From positions 248,001 through 312,000 of the forward strand of contig JAEBUN010000008.1 in NCBI GenBank assembly GCA_023014365.1: a DNA stretch of 64,000 nucleotides, read 5' to 3'. Source of the stretch: Lepiota brunneoincarnata (lineage: Eukaryota; Basidiomycota; Agaricomycetes; Agaricales; Agaricaceae). A model generated the notes under the pieces. That model was not told the DNA's origin and ran no database searches. It saw nothing but the letters and a program-made list of their open reading frames with translations. The translations under genes were made by a program, and so were the position numbers. Below are positions 31,505 through 41,491 of the stretch, one piece after another (the first letter of the stretch is position 1; each line of letters starts with the position of its first letter).

Positions 31505-33286
31505 ATGCGTGACTTGCGGGACGTAGCAGTGTTTTGGGACATGGGTATGCCATATCCCCCTCATTGCCAAGCTTGAATATGGACTGAAGCCACAGGCGAA
31601 CTACTTACTAGATTCATGCCCTGTCCCTTCGCAGCTATCGGGTTTCGCAATAGTGGACAAGATTCGACTCTTGACTCAAAGCTTTGGTACTATCAAGAGT
31701 TTCAAAGGATATGGGGATCTTTTAGACCTCCAAATATCGAAGGTTTTTCAACTGAGGTCCGAGCTGCAATCCTCTGGAGTTTCCTTGATAGATTGTCCTG
31801 CGACTGAGCGCAGGAGTATTTCAAGCAGAATGATGATAGGTAAGAACCGCTTTCAGTAGGCATAGACTGGTTTAATAACCCTGCTCACTTCTAGTGGATC
31901 TCCTCACACATGCTGTTGACAACTCGCAGGGGGGGGCCCTTGTTGTCATCGCTGGAAACTCTGATTTCTCCTATGCGGTCTCGATCCTGAGGCTTCGACG
32001 ATATCAAGTTGTGTTGGTTTGCCCAAAGGATCGCGTTGGGCCACACTCACAAGCATCACTATACCTCGACTGGTTCCACGACGTTCTGGGCGATGAGTAT
32101 AAGGTAGATGATACCCCAAATGCTCCTGATCGGCGACGTCCAAGGTCCAACACCAACAGCTCTTCCCTGGGAACCACCCACACTCCAACCTATGCGACTC
32201 CACTTCAGTCAGGATACTCCTGATCACGAACCCCAGATGCCACTGTCCACTGACACCACCGAACCATCTGTTACCACACCTCACGAGTATCCACATGAAG
32301 CCAGTTCCCATCAAGAGCCCGTCGATGTTTGGCACGGGGAGGACTCAGGAGGGCAACAGTCGGCATCGCCTCCTGCAGAGACAGAGATCTCGAAACCCCA
32401 GGAAGGGGCACTGGATCAGCTGACCAATAGCTCGATAATATTCGACTTCGAGGATCATATCCAACGTCCATCATCAGCCCCTCCATCATACTCGAGCTTC
32501 TCACCTGCTCCCAGTCCATTGACTTACGATTTTCATCCACCTGCTGCACTTCACCCCTTTACCCCAGCTGGTCCGAGTTTCCTGGGCACCCTAGATGAAG
32601 GTCAGACTTCCGATTATGGGTTTACACATCACGAAGTCGGGGAACTGAGTCGGCCAGAGCCTCCACCTCGGTCACCTACAAGCACCTCAACGGAGACGGT
32701 GGTACCTTCACCGGCCTCAACATTGACACCACTTCATCCAAACATATCCCCGTCCCTTACTGTCGCTCCGTCAACATCCGGTCGAACGACCGCTCCAGAG
32801 ACACCCAAGCGCCCGACGGCGTCCACAACGCCAAGACCTATGTCAAGACCCCCCTCGAATCCAACAATCGTGTCCCCGTTTTCAACACCACAGCCCTCGC
32901 CATTGGTAGTATCGAAATCGGCGCTGCCGAAGCTAGCTCCAGGACCTGTAATGACGACGCCAATACTTGCGCCCATTCCTGTACCAGCATCTGTTCCCAA
33001 CCCCCCACCAGTTCGCCACCTAGCTCCCAGAGTCATCCCGTCGCACTTTCTGGATCTTGTCAAAAAGCTGCAGGAGTATCAAGCCCAAGGAGACTATAAA
33101 CCGTTCCGACCCGGCATAGCAGCATTAATGATCAGCTCTAATAGCGGTGATATGCAGGCAGTTGGAGCCACTAGCTTCACGCAGTATGCACAACTGGCTG
33201 AGCAAGCGGGGATCGTAGATTTACCTGAGAAGCCGGGCGAATTTTGGATCTCCCTACGTCCAGAGCTAGCCGATGCCCAGGTTTAA
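31505..33286 (+). CDS. NYN + OST-HTH-like protein, paralogue C (active site altered)
   Basis: Third tandem copy. ATG 31505: MRDLRDVAVFWDM, intron in the same place, then DSCPVPSQLSGFAIVDKIRL, FGTIKSFKGYGDLL, LRSELQSSGVSLIDCPATER, RSISSRMMI, intron, VDLLTHAVDNSQGGALVVIA and GNSDFSYAVSILRLRRYQVV. Relative to B: EN is DS, the motif II KD-AD is RS-SS so its acidic residues are lost, and GDRD is GNSD. The frame changes between about 32104 and 32212; an unusual 109-nt intron (AAG|GTAGAT...GTCAG|GAT) would explain it, otherwise it is a 1-nt shift. The linker is very Pro/Thr/Ser-rich. The winged helix is FLDLVKKLQEYQAQGDYKPF and SFTQYAQLAEQAGIVDLPEK, FWISLRPEL, stop 33286. Confidence 0.7.
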
Positions 33287-33515
33287 TCGTGTGATGAATC
33301 CAGTAGCAGGCTTAGAGGCGCTCATTTGACTTTCCTAAATCATTAAATACTTAGTATATTGTGTTGATATATCTGGGGCGTGGGTTCCGTTTCAAAATCA
33401 CCAAGATTGCCGCCTGATCATGATCCGTCTACAAAGAAGAGCTGATGGAACACGCTCTGCTGCGGCTCTTACTACGTCCTCGTACAGTCGCCAACGGGAT
33501 CTGTGGCTCTGAGTT

Positions 33516-34919
33516 ATGCCCTCTTCACTCCCCAAGATCGCGGTATTCTGGGACCTAGGTATGGAGCTAAGCATGAGCCACAACACATTAGATTTAAGTA
33601 AACATTCGCAGACTCCTGCCCGCCTCCGATCCTACAACTGCCACCATGCGAGCTATTGAAAAATATCAGAGACTTCACGAGTTCTCTCGGGATTGTTACA
33701 AGTATCAGGGCATACTGCGACCCGAAAAAAGAGGCAGGAGCATCTCATGCTGCCGCTTTTCGAGCTGAGATACCTGCGATGGGCGTCACACTCGTGGACT
33801 GCTCACTGATGAGAGGATACAATGAAGCGGCCCTCACAAGGATGTTAGCGGGTGAGCTTATATCCATTAGTACTCTGTCAGGGTATGACTTATACAGGTA
33901 ATGCTGCAGTGGATGTCCTGATTTTCGCTGTAGACCACCCGGTGAACTTGGACACTCCAGACAGAAACATAATCATGATTTTTTCAGGGAACGACAGTAT
34001 CTTGTACCCCGTCTCCCTCCTGGTGTTCCGCAACTATACCGTCTGTTTAGCTGTTCCAGACGAGAGCAACAGCAGAATCTCCTTCCGTAACACAGCAACC
34101 AGGGTCTTCAGCTGGCAAAGAGATATCCTGCGCCTTGTTCCAGGTCCCAAGTCAGCATCAGGTTCCATTGGGGAGCATCCGAGGCCACAACCACCGGCTC
34201 ACGACAGAGCGCAGGCTCGGATGAATCCTGGAACAGAGGTGATGCCGACCCCACCGCCACCACCGCCTATCGATATTAACACGACCCTCTCATTTCCGGG
34301 GTCTCCACAACCATTCACCTCGGTTTCGACTCCAGCACTCCCAACACCCAAAATGAGTCTCAAGTCCGTACCTTTAACAGAGGCTTCAGCAACCCGCGCA
34401 CCTTCCGTTCTTAGCCTTAATCCCGAAGCAATGCCCTTCACTGTCAACTCTCTTCGTAATGGGGGCAGCGACTCAGGGAGATCAGACGATATTCGCGATC
34501 AAATGCTCTGCCAACTCACTCGGCCAATGACCCCAGACAACATACAGTGTGGAAGCTGGAGTGTCGACACGAGGCCGGAGCCCCCCAGAACACATGAAGT
34601 CAAGTCCGTGCCCCTGCCATCTGGACAAGAGACTGCGGACACCCTCGCGTTCGAGCCCCTCCTGCGGTTCTTACGCAATTCCTTGGCCGAAGGGAAGGTT
34701 ACGGTTCTGAGGTCGGTAGTGGGAGCGGAGTTGGCGAAGAAAAAGGATATTTACAAAGCTGCGGGAGTGACTGGTTTTAGTCAATATATCGCTCTTGCCA
34801 CCAGCAGGAACCTCGTCACTTCAGGTGGTGTTGGTGGTAAAGAGTGGGTGTCACTAAACTCCAGATTCACGTTACGATTTATAGTTACAATTAGGTATTT
34901 TATCATAGTTGATCTGTAG
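33516..34919 (+). CDS. NYN + OST-HTH-like protein, paralogue D (active site lost)
   Basis: Fourth tandem copy. ATG 33516: MPSSLPKIAVFWDL, same phase-1 intron, then DSCPPPILQLPPCELLKNIR, LGIVTSIRAYCD, FRAEIPAMGVTLVDCSLMRG, YNEAALTRMLA, second intron, AVDVLIFAVDHPVNLDTPDR, NIIMIFSGNDSILYPVSLLV. Motif I is DLDS, motif II has no Asp, and motif III GDRD has become GNDS, so nuclease activity is unlikely. The linker is shorter (about 190 residues) and has a PPPPPPI tract. The winged helix reads FEPLLRFLRNSLAEGKVTVL and VTGFSQYIALATSRNLVTSG, KEWVSLNSRF. Stop TAG 34917-34919 lies inside the 3' end of the convergent TACO1 gene. Confidence 0.75.
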
Positions 34920-36124
34920 TTGTCCATACGTTCAGAGTATCCTCGTCCGCCCACAGCCTGTCTAATAGTTTCGCTAGCTTCTCCTTTCCCTCTTCGTCTA
35001 GAGAGGTATCATTTGGATTTTCGGGAATATATATAATCCTGCGTTCTTGGAAATCGGCAGAAGGATGTGCGGAGACAGCCTCTGCTAGCTGTGTAACGCG
35101 TTCCGGTGCACAATATAACTGTAGATTAATCAACATGGACCGAGTTCAATGGGATGATACAAAACTCGGGCGCACCTTCATCAGCTGTGTGTTCTCTTCA
35201 TCTGCGTCGACAATGTCGAAATCCTCCATGTCATTCTCGAGGGCATTTTCAAGTATTGCGTCTTGTTCTTCGGTGGCAGATGGGTCTTTGGGCCTCGGGA
35301 ACTTGATATCGACGCGGCCGACCTTCTTGAACATCCACATGACTGACGCTTTTTGGACTCTGTAACATGAAACAACATCAGTGAGCGGGTAGTGGTCATG
35401 GAGGTGCGAGATATCTAACCCATGATCATTAAAAATTTCTCGTAGGTTGGCTATTGTACGGTTCAGGTTATCCGTTAATGATTCTCTGAATGAACAAGCA
35501 TCACATATCAGCATGTACAGGAATGGACAGACGGGTACACATACATGATTATACCCACCGACCCGACTGCCAAAGCTTCATATGTCACTACCTCTCCCCT
35601 CTTATTCTTACCCTGTGCCTAGAGCTGACTGAATACGAAGTTGTATTTGTTCAGCATAAGTCGGACGACATACTCGCTCAATCACTCTCTCTATGTTGTC
35701 TTTTGGTACATCCTGATCTTTTGCTTTCTTTATGGCGGTGGCAAGCAAGGAGTTGAGAGCTGGATCCGCGGAACCACCGCCTTCGTTAACATAGGATAAG
35801 TCTAATGCTTGCGAATGGAGAGCAGATAAATACACACTCCGGATCGCTATTGCAATGTCCTAGACACATCAATGAGTCCAGCGATTGTCGGCACTTCAAG
35901 TAGCAGAAACCCACACGGGCAACACGGGTATACAGCTGTCCCCTCTGCGCGTCATTAACGCCCTTCTTTTCTTTGATTTTTGACCACTAGTGACGGAAGC
36001 ATCAATATCCTTCTCTGGTGTTTGAGCTCGACTTGTTTCTTACTTTGCTGTGACCAGCAAAAAAGGCTTGTGCTGTTGAAAAGGAACGTCGACAAAATGA
36101 TGAATGGATAGGGAGTCTGAGCAT
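34903..36124 (-). CDS. TACO1/YebC family mitochondrial translational activator
   Basis: YebC/TACO1 homologue; the mammalian protein helps mitochondrial translation of COX1. ATG 36124: MLRLPIHSSFCRRSFSTAQA is an Arg/Ser-rich mitochondrial presequence, followed by FFAGHSKWSKIKNKKGVNDA and QRGQLYTRVAR (the GHSKW start is diagnostic). Then DIAIAIRSG, DPALNSLLATAIKKAKDQDV, PKDNIERVIERV, ESLTDNLNRTIANLREIFND, VQKASVMWMFKKVGRVDIKF and a C-terminus LDEEGKEKLAKLLDRLWADE, stop 34903. About six introns. The last 17 nt overlap the 3' end of paralogue D on the other strand. Confidence 0.87.
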
Positions 36125-36189
36125 CAGAAGAGAACAAAGTTCGCACGCGTCTCATCAACTATTGTACTGTACAACAATTTTTACACTCG

Positions 36190-37413
36190 CTACCACGCAT
36201 GATGACCACCGTTAACGAGAATGCTGGCGAGTGCCAAGTCAGCGCGCCGAACAGATCAGAAAGCTAGATGTTCAACATACTCGCTACCAGTGCAGAAGGT
36301 CGATGCATCGCTCGCCAGCCAAGTTATCACACCGCGCAATTCGTCGGGTCGTCCGATGCGGTTCATAGGGTTTAGCTGAGACCATTTCTCGAGGAGATGG
36401 GGCTGTGAGTTCAAATACGCTGCTGTCATCCTAAATGAACAGATGAATGAATCTGCGCCCCGGTTTTATGATAAAGGCACTCACGCCGTGTATATGTGTC
36501 CAGGGGAAAGTGTGTTTACGCGAATGTTTTTAGGTCCGAGCTCGCAAGCCATACTTCGACCCATCTGGAGAACAGCAGACTTGCTAGAGTTGTACGAAAC
36601 CCATGCATGATCCTCGAGTGAATTCAGAACACTGCCGCGGCGTAAGATTTCCTCAACACCCACGCACCCTATTCGTGATACTTCCTGACATGGAAGCTAT
36701 CAAGATAATGCTTCCAGGATTCCCAAACCTAACCATTTGTCTCCCAGCCGCTTGGGCAGTATGCAGCACCCCATTCACATTTACACTCATCACCTGCTCG
36801 AGGGATCAACACAAGCTCTATGAAAGTTCTAAATGCACCACTCACATCCTGGAATTGTTCGGCAGGATACTCCAAACAATCCGTATGAGTCTTCAGGATC
36901 CCTGCAGCAGCAATACAAACATCCATCCTCCTCTCTTTATCTCCAATTTCTTCACCAATCTTCCACACCCTCTTCTGATCCCTCACGTCAACAGTCCTAT
37001 ACTCCAACCTCGACCCATTCCCCATCCTTTCCACAAACTCCTCTCGTCTTCATCCACTCCTCCGACGGCTTTTCTGGAAGATCAAGACAATAGATCGCAC
37101 GCGCACCGGCTTCACACAAAGCCAATGCCATCTCGAGGCCAAGTCCACGGTTACCTCCCGAGACGACGCCCACTCGGTCCGTCAGTGCAAACTCGTCGAA
37201 TATTTTTGGACGAGGTTGGATTGAGGGGTCAGAGGCTGCCTCGAGGGCAGCGTTTACGCCGATGGGTGCAAGGCGAGACTTTGATTGCGGGGTGTTGCCG
37301 CAGTGGTGCAGCCTGATTGCCTGCCGCTCGCGTGGACTGAGTAGAGAAGCCCTCAGCGAGGGCGTTATGAGGGCCCTGCTCAAGCGGGGGGTAGACCTGA
37401 TGCTGTGAAACAT
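36190..37413 (-). CDS. Short-chain dehydrogenase/reductase (SDR)
   Basis: NAD(P)-dependent oxidoreductase. ATG 37413 gives an Arg/Ser-rich leader MFHSIRSTPRLSRALITPSL that looks mitochondrial. The cofactor motif is RVGVVSGGNRGLGLEMALAL (GxxxGxG). Then LEYRTVDVRDQKRVWKIGEE, MDVCIAAAGILKTH (NAG-like), VNVNGVLHTAQAAGRQMVR, SIILIASMSGSITN with the catalytic Ser, and VSYNSSKSAVLQMGRSMACE with Tyr and Lys of YxxxK. NIRVNTLSPGHI and LNPMNRIGRPDELRGVITWL follow, ending TFCTGSDILVNGGHHAW, stop 36190. It resembles mannitol/arabinitol-type fungal SDRs (sorbose reductase-like), but the substrate cannot be told from sequence. TACO1 starts 66 bp downstream. Confidence 0.83.
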
Positions 37414-37653
37414 GTTCGGTGGGAGTAGGGGACTCGATGAACGAGAGGAATTACATGACGCTATATAAGCGGTGTGTCAGATGGTATATTTCCATCAGAA
37501 GTTGGGCAGGCCTAGCTATAGAAGGTTTGGTTCAGCTGACCTCTTAAGTATCATTACCGGGAAGCCGCCTCTAATGTAGGATCACAACACCGTGGCATTA
37601 CACGAGGCCTTATATACAACATTACAACGAGGTGTGGTTACATATTAAAAAGA

Positions 37654-38566
37654 TCAAGAAGCATACTTAGGCACACGGATAAGCCATGGTAGAGCCTTGG
37701 CAGAGAGCGTCCGAAGAAATGTAGCACCAAACCACTTGGCTGGATCCCGTCCCTGCCACTGGTCAGTCAGGTGAGTGATCTTCCCGTCCTCGTCCATGTC
37801 AACAACGACGACCGATTCGACAGTCTGCAAATATATGAGAAAAAGGATCACTTCAAAAAGTGGACCAGATAACCCAACCTTCTTGTACCCAAGTAATCGG
37901 ACCGTGTATTCCTGAACCTGGTAGTACACAAGGCGGTTGGGACAATGTGTGGACGACATGACTCGCGTTGACCTAGTCACGGATTTAGAGATTATTTTGG
38001 GCTAGCAACTTTAAGTGCCAAGGTATTTCATGAAGACATAGCGACTGGCATACCAACGCAAACCACTGCCAAAAGATCAAAACACGGTCAATCTTTGGAG
38101 GGAACCATGGGAACCTCACCTGAGGAGCATATTCGTGGTAACCTTTGCAAGTACAGAAAGGATCCTGAGATGTACAGAGTATCACTCAAAAGCTCTTCGT
38201 CCTGGTACTCCTGCATATACCCACCTCGAATGCAGCGTCCTTCCTCCAGGATCTCTCAAATATTTCCACTGATGGACGACAACAATACAGCTCAAGAACA
38301 TCTTTCATCACACGTTCATGATCTTCTTCAAGATCAGTACGGTGTTCGACTGCAATACTACTTCTTCGTCGATGATGCACACCCCCGGGATCCACCCTGA
38401 CGCCCGAGTAATGAGCTGCTCCGGCGACGGATTCGACTAGTGAGGGTGTAGGTATGACTTGAGGAAAGATCTGGGGGTGGTGTATCAGAGACGGCGGAGA
38501 TGGGGACCGAGGGGGTGGGTATTCGTGAGTATCATCGAGCAAGGCTCTGCTGCGGTGAGTAGACAT
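37654..38566 (-). CDS. SnoaL-like/NTF2-fold domain protein
   Basis: Small protein with an NTF2-like fold of the SnoaL/DUF2358 type, function unknown. ATG 38566: MSTHRSRALLDDTHEYPPPR, then a Pro/His-rich stretch to about residue 80. The domain starts at HERVMKDVLELYCCRPSVEI, FERSWRKDAAFE, then across introns DPFCTCKGYHEYAPQ, RLVYYQVQEYTVRLLGYKK and TVESVVVVDMDEDGKITHLT, DQWQGRDPAKWFGATFLRTL, ending PWLIRVPKYAS, stop 37654. Three or four introns. The Trp/Phe-rich second half fits homologues often annotated only as hypothetical. Confidence 0.65.
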
Positions 38567-38706
38567 ATTGGGGAGATGGAGGGAGCGAGCTAAGGACGGG
38601 ATGATGATGACTAGAACTCGTGACGTCATGTGCCCGGGCCAAGCACGTGACCGACTGAGTAATATTATTATACGTACACAGACACTCAAGATACAATATC
38701 GTAGCT

Positions 38707-39890
38707 TCAGGGCCCTTTCTGCACTCCCTGCCATAAACCGTACGGTTTTCCAGGCGTAGTCTGCCACAAACGTATCGTTCCTGCACTTGTATGAAGCTCT
38801 GTAGGTCGAGTCAACAGGCCACTCACCATCCTCTGCGAGAATTTTACGTCAATAAAGTATCTCGTCGATGAGAGAAGGATACAACGCACCGCTTCCGCTG
38901 GCATACATTTCGCCATCCGGGCTGAATTCTACACAATGTACAGGCCCGTGGTGTCCCTTCAGAACCTCCCGCTCCTCACCATTCATCCCATGAACTCGAA
39001 CCCATTCATCTCCAGAATTACCTGTAACAAACCGATCTTGCAGAATTGGGTGGATTGAAGCAGACGAAGGGGAATAAGAAAGCGTCAAGGTATGTGTCCC
39101 CTGTCCATTGGGCCCGTTCGGAAGGACCTGGTATGAATGAAACGGTTTTTCCGGACGTCACGACGAGGCGAGAAGTTTGGGGGGATAATTCCATTGATGT
39201 GATTGGGTTAGGGAAAGATAGGCTTGTTGTGAGTTTTCGCGTGCGCAGATCCCACCATCTGTAGTGTGCTATTCAGTCCAAGGGGCAGTCGGCAGAGGGC
39301 CTGATCACCCACTTGATCTTGCCGTCCTCACCAGCAGTCACTCCAGTGCGGTCCCCGGCCCAAACCACGCTCTTCACCACTCCGTCGTGAGATAACACGC
39401 CATTATCCACCAAGAATTCCGGATCGGCATCAGATCGATTGAGGTCAAATATTCTCACTTTTTTTTCTTGGCCACCAGTCAAGATATGGGTCGATCCAGG
39501 CGAGATAGCGACGGTGCGGACAATATGGTTGTGCGGGAAAGAGTGCAGAACGGCACCTGAGTAGGTATCCCAGACTTTCCTTGGTGATTGTGAGCGAGGC
39601 GATGCGGGGACAGGTTAGCTTGGACAATGACGTGCTCACGCAGTAAAGTCCGCACTCCCTGACACAGCCTTGGCAGTATCAGGGGAGAGTTTGGTGCTCC
39701 AGACGGCACCCTTGTGGCCCAGGAAGGTGCCAATCCAGTCGCCAGTCCACTCCCTCAGCATTGGATTTCCATCCTTACAACTTGATACCAGCAAGAAAGT
39801 TCCATCTTGGATCGAGGAGAAAGAAAGGTGAGTGACGGGGCGGGTGTGACCTGGTGCCACAAGGGGGGTGGATTTGAGAGTGGTAGACAT
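38707..39890 (-). CDS. STRAP: WD40 protein STRAP/UNRIP homologue
   Basis: WD40 beta-propeller related to serine-threonine kinase receptor-associated protein, which partners the SMN complex and eIF4A in animals. ATG 39890: MSTTLKSTPLVAPGHTRPVT, HLSFSSIQDGTFLLVSSCKD, GNPMLREWTGDWIGTFLGHK, GAVWSTKLSPDTAKAVSGSA, DFTA-KVWDTYSGAVLHSF, HNHIVRTVAISPGSTHILTG, GQEKKVRIFDLNRSD, KSVVWAGDRTGVTAGEDGKI, GHHGPVHCVEFSPDGEMYAS and a last blade ending TIRLWQTTPGKPYGLWQ, stop 38707. Roughly seven repeats. Five or more introns. The PYGLW tail matches the family. Confidence 0.86.
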
Positions 39891-41491
39891 TAGTTCGTAC
39901 TATTAGGGGGAGGATTGGAAGATCGTGAATCGTGATACAGGCGCACTGCGCTCTAGCCTGAGGGAAGGGAAAAAGAGATTTTGGCAGAAGGGAAGGCAGG
40001 AATAGGCGCTCGTGTCTCGTGGCCTTTTGCTGCCACGCCTAATCCCTGCCATTTTGAGCACAATCATGATCAACCATTTTTAACTGTTTCAATGGCTGTC
40101 CTTCGTCTGCTTTGACTCGAGAGAGCCATGAACCCGGTAGTCGCTCCAGCGTTCCCAAAAAGCTCTTTTCCCGCGCGGGACGCAAATTGGCGTCCGTGGC
40201 ACAACATGATGTCAGAATGACGGCCACAACAGGCATAGGGCCCACCTTTTGATACTTGTCACATAATTCGCAGAACACATCAATCTTGCTCTCTGTGGAT
40301 CCTCTCCTTGTACTCGTTTGTCGTCGCGAGGGATGCGAGGAGCTGCTGAAAAAAACAAAGACACCCCAGGTCGATCGATATGCTCAAAGAAATAGCGCCC
40401 GAGACAGTTTCCCCCTTCCAAGGTATTGCGCAGCTCTCCCATAATCGGGAACTCCCCGCCTCAGCTGAAGTGCCCAGTTCAAGGAAGCGACGCTACTTGC
40501 GTTCAAACTGCGCAAGGTCCCCCCCCCCCTGGGTTCACTCGGGGAACGGCCCCTTCTCAGCTCGATCCCGAGCCACCCGGGAACGGAATACACATACCAA
40601 CACTTCAAATACGTAAACCGCACACAGAATGACCATGACTTCACCTAGATTACCAAGTCCAGGAAATTCAGGGCCTAAACGCGAACCATGCCTTCTAATC
40701 CTGGTAAGTAGCGTCTCGGAAGAGAACCAATTGCGGTGCTCCCTCCTTATTAGCAGACAGCAATAAATCCATAACCAGTGGCTTGGAATATAGTGCCAAG
40801 TAATGTGCTGATACCGAGGTGTCAGCTGGACACTTTCTTGGAACTCCAAATGCAGAGTGACTCTTGGCCGCTACGAATGTAATCCAGTAACATCTGCAAG
40901 CAGGGGGTCCACTGGCAGATTAAACTATATGTTGACCATTTTCTGATCATCTGACGACCCAAAAAAAAAAAGAAAAAGACGCAAACAAAGAAGCAATCAA
41001 GTCAAGCGAGAGCCTAAACGGTGACGCATGTAGACCTGCTGTAATGGCTCTGACCCCCGACACAAATTAGGTCTCCCACAACGAACGTGTGTGCGTTGCC
41101 AACACCAGCTTTCGTCAAAACCACGGCACGGAAACGCCACAAGAAGAATGATTGCACAGTTTCAGAACCACGGCTGCTGGGTTCCGTAGGCATCGCGGGG
41201 AAGCGGGGCGGGATGAATATCATTATGGATTCTGCTAGTTTCGATAGCAAAAATAGAAGAGCATGGGTTCTTATATAGCTTAGCTCCCGGTTATAATAGC
41301 GTGGGATAGTTGGGTTATTGCGCCATACCCTCCTGATATGACAACAGACATACTCATTCGACATGTAGGATCAACAAGGTACCAACGCCCAGGCACCAGA
41401 AGTGGGAGCTGAGAGCTCCATCTACAATTCCATCGAGTAAGGTTTTTGATATATAATCTTACACCGCCCCGTCATCGTTACCCAGCTCATC
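39891..41491. other. Long intergenic region with possible degenerate gene
   Basis: 1.6 kb without a convincing gene. On the minus strand, 40039-40300 holds an open stretch VFCELCDKYQKVGPMPVVAV then REKSFLGTLERLPGSWLSRV ending QLKMVDHDCAQNGRD, and 40600-40650 reads MVILCAVYVFEVL before a GTATGT donor. These could be exons of a small unknown gene, but no joined model is satisfying. Contains a 10-C run at about 40521 and A-rich DNA near 40960-40990. The sulfate permease promoter side (41440-41491) has ATATATAAT about 35 nt before the ATG. Confidence 0.4.
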
